Assembly (NCBI RefSeq): GCF_021341665.1
Contig: NZ_JAJTTH010000001.1
Location: 248,001-312,000 of the forward strand
Length of the DNA: 64,000 bases
From: Pseudomonas sp. Au-Pse12
GTDB taxonomy: Bacteria; Pseudomonadota; Gammaproteobacteria; Pseudomonadales; Pseudomonadaceae
Direction: 5' to 3'
Of this stretch, positions 62,489 through 64,000 are shown in pieces. The notes under the pieces were generated by a model. It ran no database searches. It saw only the letters and a program-made list of their open reading frames with translations, and had not been told where the DNA came from. Numbering within the stretch: position 1 is the stretch's first letter; the number at the start of each line of letters is the position of its first letter. The position numbers were made by a program, and so were the translations under genes.

Positions 62489-62739
62489 AGAATGCGGACA
62501 AAGGCTTTTACGCTGTGTAGAATCCGGTTACGCATACAATAATAAAGTCTTCTGGCAGCAGAAGCCTCGCCCCCCAGCCTGTAAGACAGGGTCGAAATGA
62601 AGATTCTCGGGTTTCAACTGATCTATGGTGACTTCCTCGCCCGCAGCGTGCGGGGTATCTCCTGCGCGCCACCGTCCTTCCTCAGCATTGCTAGCAACTA
62701 ACGATCCGTTAATTCTAAAAATATGATGAGGCGCCAACC

Positions 62740-63816
62740 ATGGCAGATATCTTCGAAAACCCAATGGGCCTGATGGGCTTTGAATTCATCGAATTCGCAT
62801 CGCCTACCCCCAACACCCTCGAACCGATCTTCGAGATCATGGGTTTCACCAAAGTCGCGACCCATCGCTCAAAAGACGTGCATCTGTATCGCCAGGGCGC
62901 GATCAACCTGATCCTCAACAACGAGCCCCACAGCGTCGCTTCGTACTTCGCGGCCGAACACGGCCCGTCGGTGTGCGGCATGGCGTTCCGGGTCAAGGAT
63001 TCGCAGAAGGCCTACAAGCGTGCCCTGGAACTCGGCGCCCAGCCGATCCACATTGAAACCGGCCCGATGGAACTGAACCTGCCGGCCATCAAGGGCATCG
63101 GCGGCGCGCCGCTGTACCTGATCGACCGTTTCGGCGAAGGCAGCTCGATCTACGACATCGACTTCGTGTTCCTCGAAGGCGTGGACCGCAACCCACAAGG
63201 CGCGGGCCTGAAGATCATCGACCACCTGACCCACAACGTGTACCGCGGGCGCATGGCCTACTGGGCCGGCTTCTACGAGAAGCTGTTCAACTTCCGCGAG
63301 ATCCGCTACTTCGACATCAAGGGCGAATACACCGGCCTGACCTCCAAGGCCATGACCGCCCCGGATGGCATGATCCGCATCCCGCTGAACGAGGAGTCGT
63401 CCAAGGGCGCCGGGCAGATCGAAGAGTTCCTGATGCAGTTCAATGGCGAGGGCATCCAGCACGTGGCCTTCCTCACCGACGACCTGGTGAAGACCTGGGA
63501 CGCGTTGAAGAAGATCGGCATGCGCTTCATGACCGCGCCGCCGGACACCTACTACGAGATGCTCGAAGGCCGCCTGCCGAACCACGGCGAGCCGGTCAAG
63601 GAGCTGCAAGCGCGTGGCATCCTGCTGGACGGTTCTTCGGAAGCCGGCGACAAGCGCCTGCTGTTGCAGATCTTCTCGGAAACCCTGATGGGCCCGGTGT
63701 TCTTCGAATTCATCCAGCGTAAAGGCGACGATGGTTTCGGCGAGGGCAACTTCAAGGCGCTGTTCGAATCGATCGAGCGCGACCAGGTGCGGCGTGGCGT
63801 ACTCGCCACCGAGTAA
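62740..63816 (+). CDS. hppD: 4-hydroxyphenylpyruvate dioxygenase
   Basis: 358 residues, full length for the bacterial enzyme. Fe(II) ligands: His in [13 protein letters not shown], His in [11 protein letters not shown] and Glu in [15 protein letters not shown]. It oxidises 4-hydroxyphenylpyruvate to homogentisate in tyrosine catabolism, which also feeds pyomelanin. A good ribosome site (GATGAGG) precedes the start. The terminator downstream ends it. Confidence 0.95.
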   Translation: MADIFENPMGLMGFEFIEFASPTPNTLEPIFEIMGFTKVATHRSKDVHLYRQGAINLILNNEPHSVASYFAAEHGPSVCGMAFRVKDSQKAYKRALELGAQPIHIETGPMELNLPAIKGIGGAPLYLIDRFGEGSSIYDIDFVFLEGVDRNPQGAGLKIIDHLTHNVYRGRMAYWAGFYEKLFNFREIRYFDIKGEYTGLTSKAMTAPDGMIRIPLNEESSKGAGQIEEFLMQFNGEGIQHVAFLTDDLVKTWDALKKIGMRFMTAPPDTYYEMLEGRLPNHGEPVKELQARGILLDGSSEAGDKRLLLQIFSETLMGPVFFEFIQRKGDDGFGEGNFKALFESIERDQVRRGVLATE

Positions 63817-63840
63817 CCCCCGGCACGCTTGAGCCAGCGG

Positions 63841-63873
63841 CCCGGTCAGGGAAATCCTGACCGGGCTTTATTT
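63841..63873 (+). terminator. Rho-independent terminator of hppD
   Basis: CCCGGTCAGG-GAAAT-CCTGACCGGG then CTTTATTTT: a 10-bp perfect stem 24 bp after the stop. Confidence 0.85.
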
Positions 63874-63943
63874 TGCCTGTCGGTTGGCGATTGTGAATGT
63901 GTTAATGTTTCGCCCCGATTCCCAGCCGCTGACCGACGCCTCG

Positions 63944-64000
63944 ATGAAAACACCCAGACCTTCCCTGACCTTGACCCTGCTTCAGGCCCGTGAGGCCGCC
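63944..64000 (+). CDS. MarR-family regulator, HpaR-like (partial)
   Basis: Nineteen codons from ATG 63944 run to the window edge: MKTPRPSLTLTLLQAREAA. This matches the start of homoprotocatechuate-operon regulators of the HpaR (MarR) type from memory. The gene continues outside the window. Confidence 0.5.
   Translation, partial: MKTPRPSLTLTLLQAREAA

Noticed and set aside
62489..62739. A possible riboswitch or leader before hppD
   Set aside because: A short GC hairpin (GCCCGCAGCGTGCGGG) is present, but no recognised aptamer pattern and no leader peptide.

Overview
The window is a stretch of a Pseudomonas chromosome, most likely from the P. fluorescens species complex. The species is not resolved. 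The evidence is GC-rich coding sequence, lineage-typical small families (DUF1652, DUF2388, DUF4946, CigR, MliC, an MvaT-type silencer), and core genes galU, gor, ahpC-ahpF, gloA, modABC and hppD.

Layout. Positions 1-9.8 kb hold small conserved proteins, a stand-alone FabF-like synthase divergent from an HxlR regulator, HAD and HD-domain genes, and a TetR regulator divergent from a flavodoxin-fold NAD(P)H oxidoreductase with a clear inverted repeat between them. A candidate sRNA lies at 8.07-8.13 kb. A tRNA-Leu(UAA) sits at 10133-10219. A decayed, partly AT-rich island of about 9 kb follows it (10.2-19.4 kb). It carries an integrase 3' remnant, several broken phage-type genes (exonuclease, ndpA, a frameshifted gene), an MrpH-type adhesin, a GIY-YIG protein, a SUKH-type immunity protein, several small membrane proteins, and an unusual cluster of a DUF6338 membrane protein followed by two tiny related proline-tailed proteins. 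The end of the adhesin and the start of ndpA occur a second time as remnants near 18.5 kb.

Positions 19.9-31.5 kb form a compact low-oxygen survival block: four tandem-domain universal stress proteins, an MgtC/DUF4010 membrane protein, an acetyltransferase, a zinc alcohol dehydrogenase, an FNR/ANR-type iron-sulfur regulator, a small potassium channel, a beta-CASP metallo-beta-lactamase protein and an Hsp20 chaperone. Eight sites resembling the ANR box (TTGAT-N4-ATCAA) lie in this block, one of them perfect.

Positions 31.6-49.5 kb are mixed: a ClbS/DfsB protein, cytochromes, a second orphan MrpH-type adhesin, an orphan Imm1-type protein, GNAT, MliC, YbjQ, VOC, an ABC-F ATPase, modABC with an upstream ModE-like palindrome, a nitronate monooxygenase-type enzyme, an alkylation-repair group (2OG-Fe oxygenase, alkB, ada) and a tsdBA-type thiosulfate dehydrogenase pair. 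Positions 49.8-64 kb are core-like: galU, gor, a KfrA-like protein divergent from a tyrosine recombinase, ahpC-ahpF, gloA, DUF4946, an MvaT-family protein, a CSS-motif EAL phosphodiesterase, LysR with a divergent EamA transporter, hppD and the first codons of an hpaR-like gene.

The most novel candidate is the DUF6338 plus twin mini-protein cluster. The clearest regulatory story is the clustered ANR-type sites.
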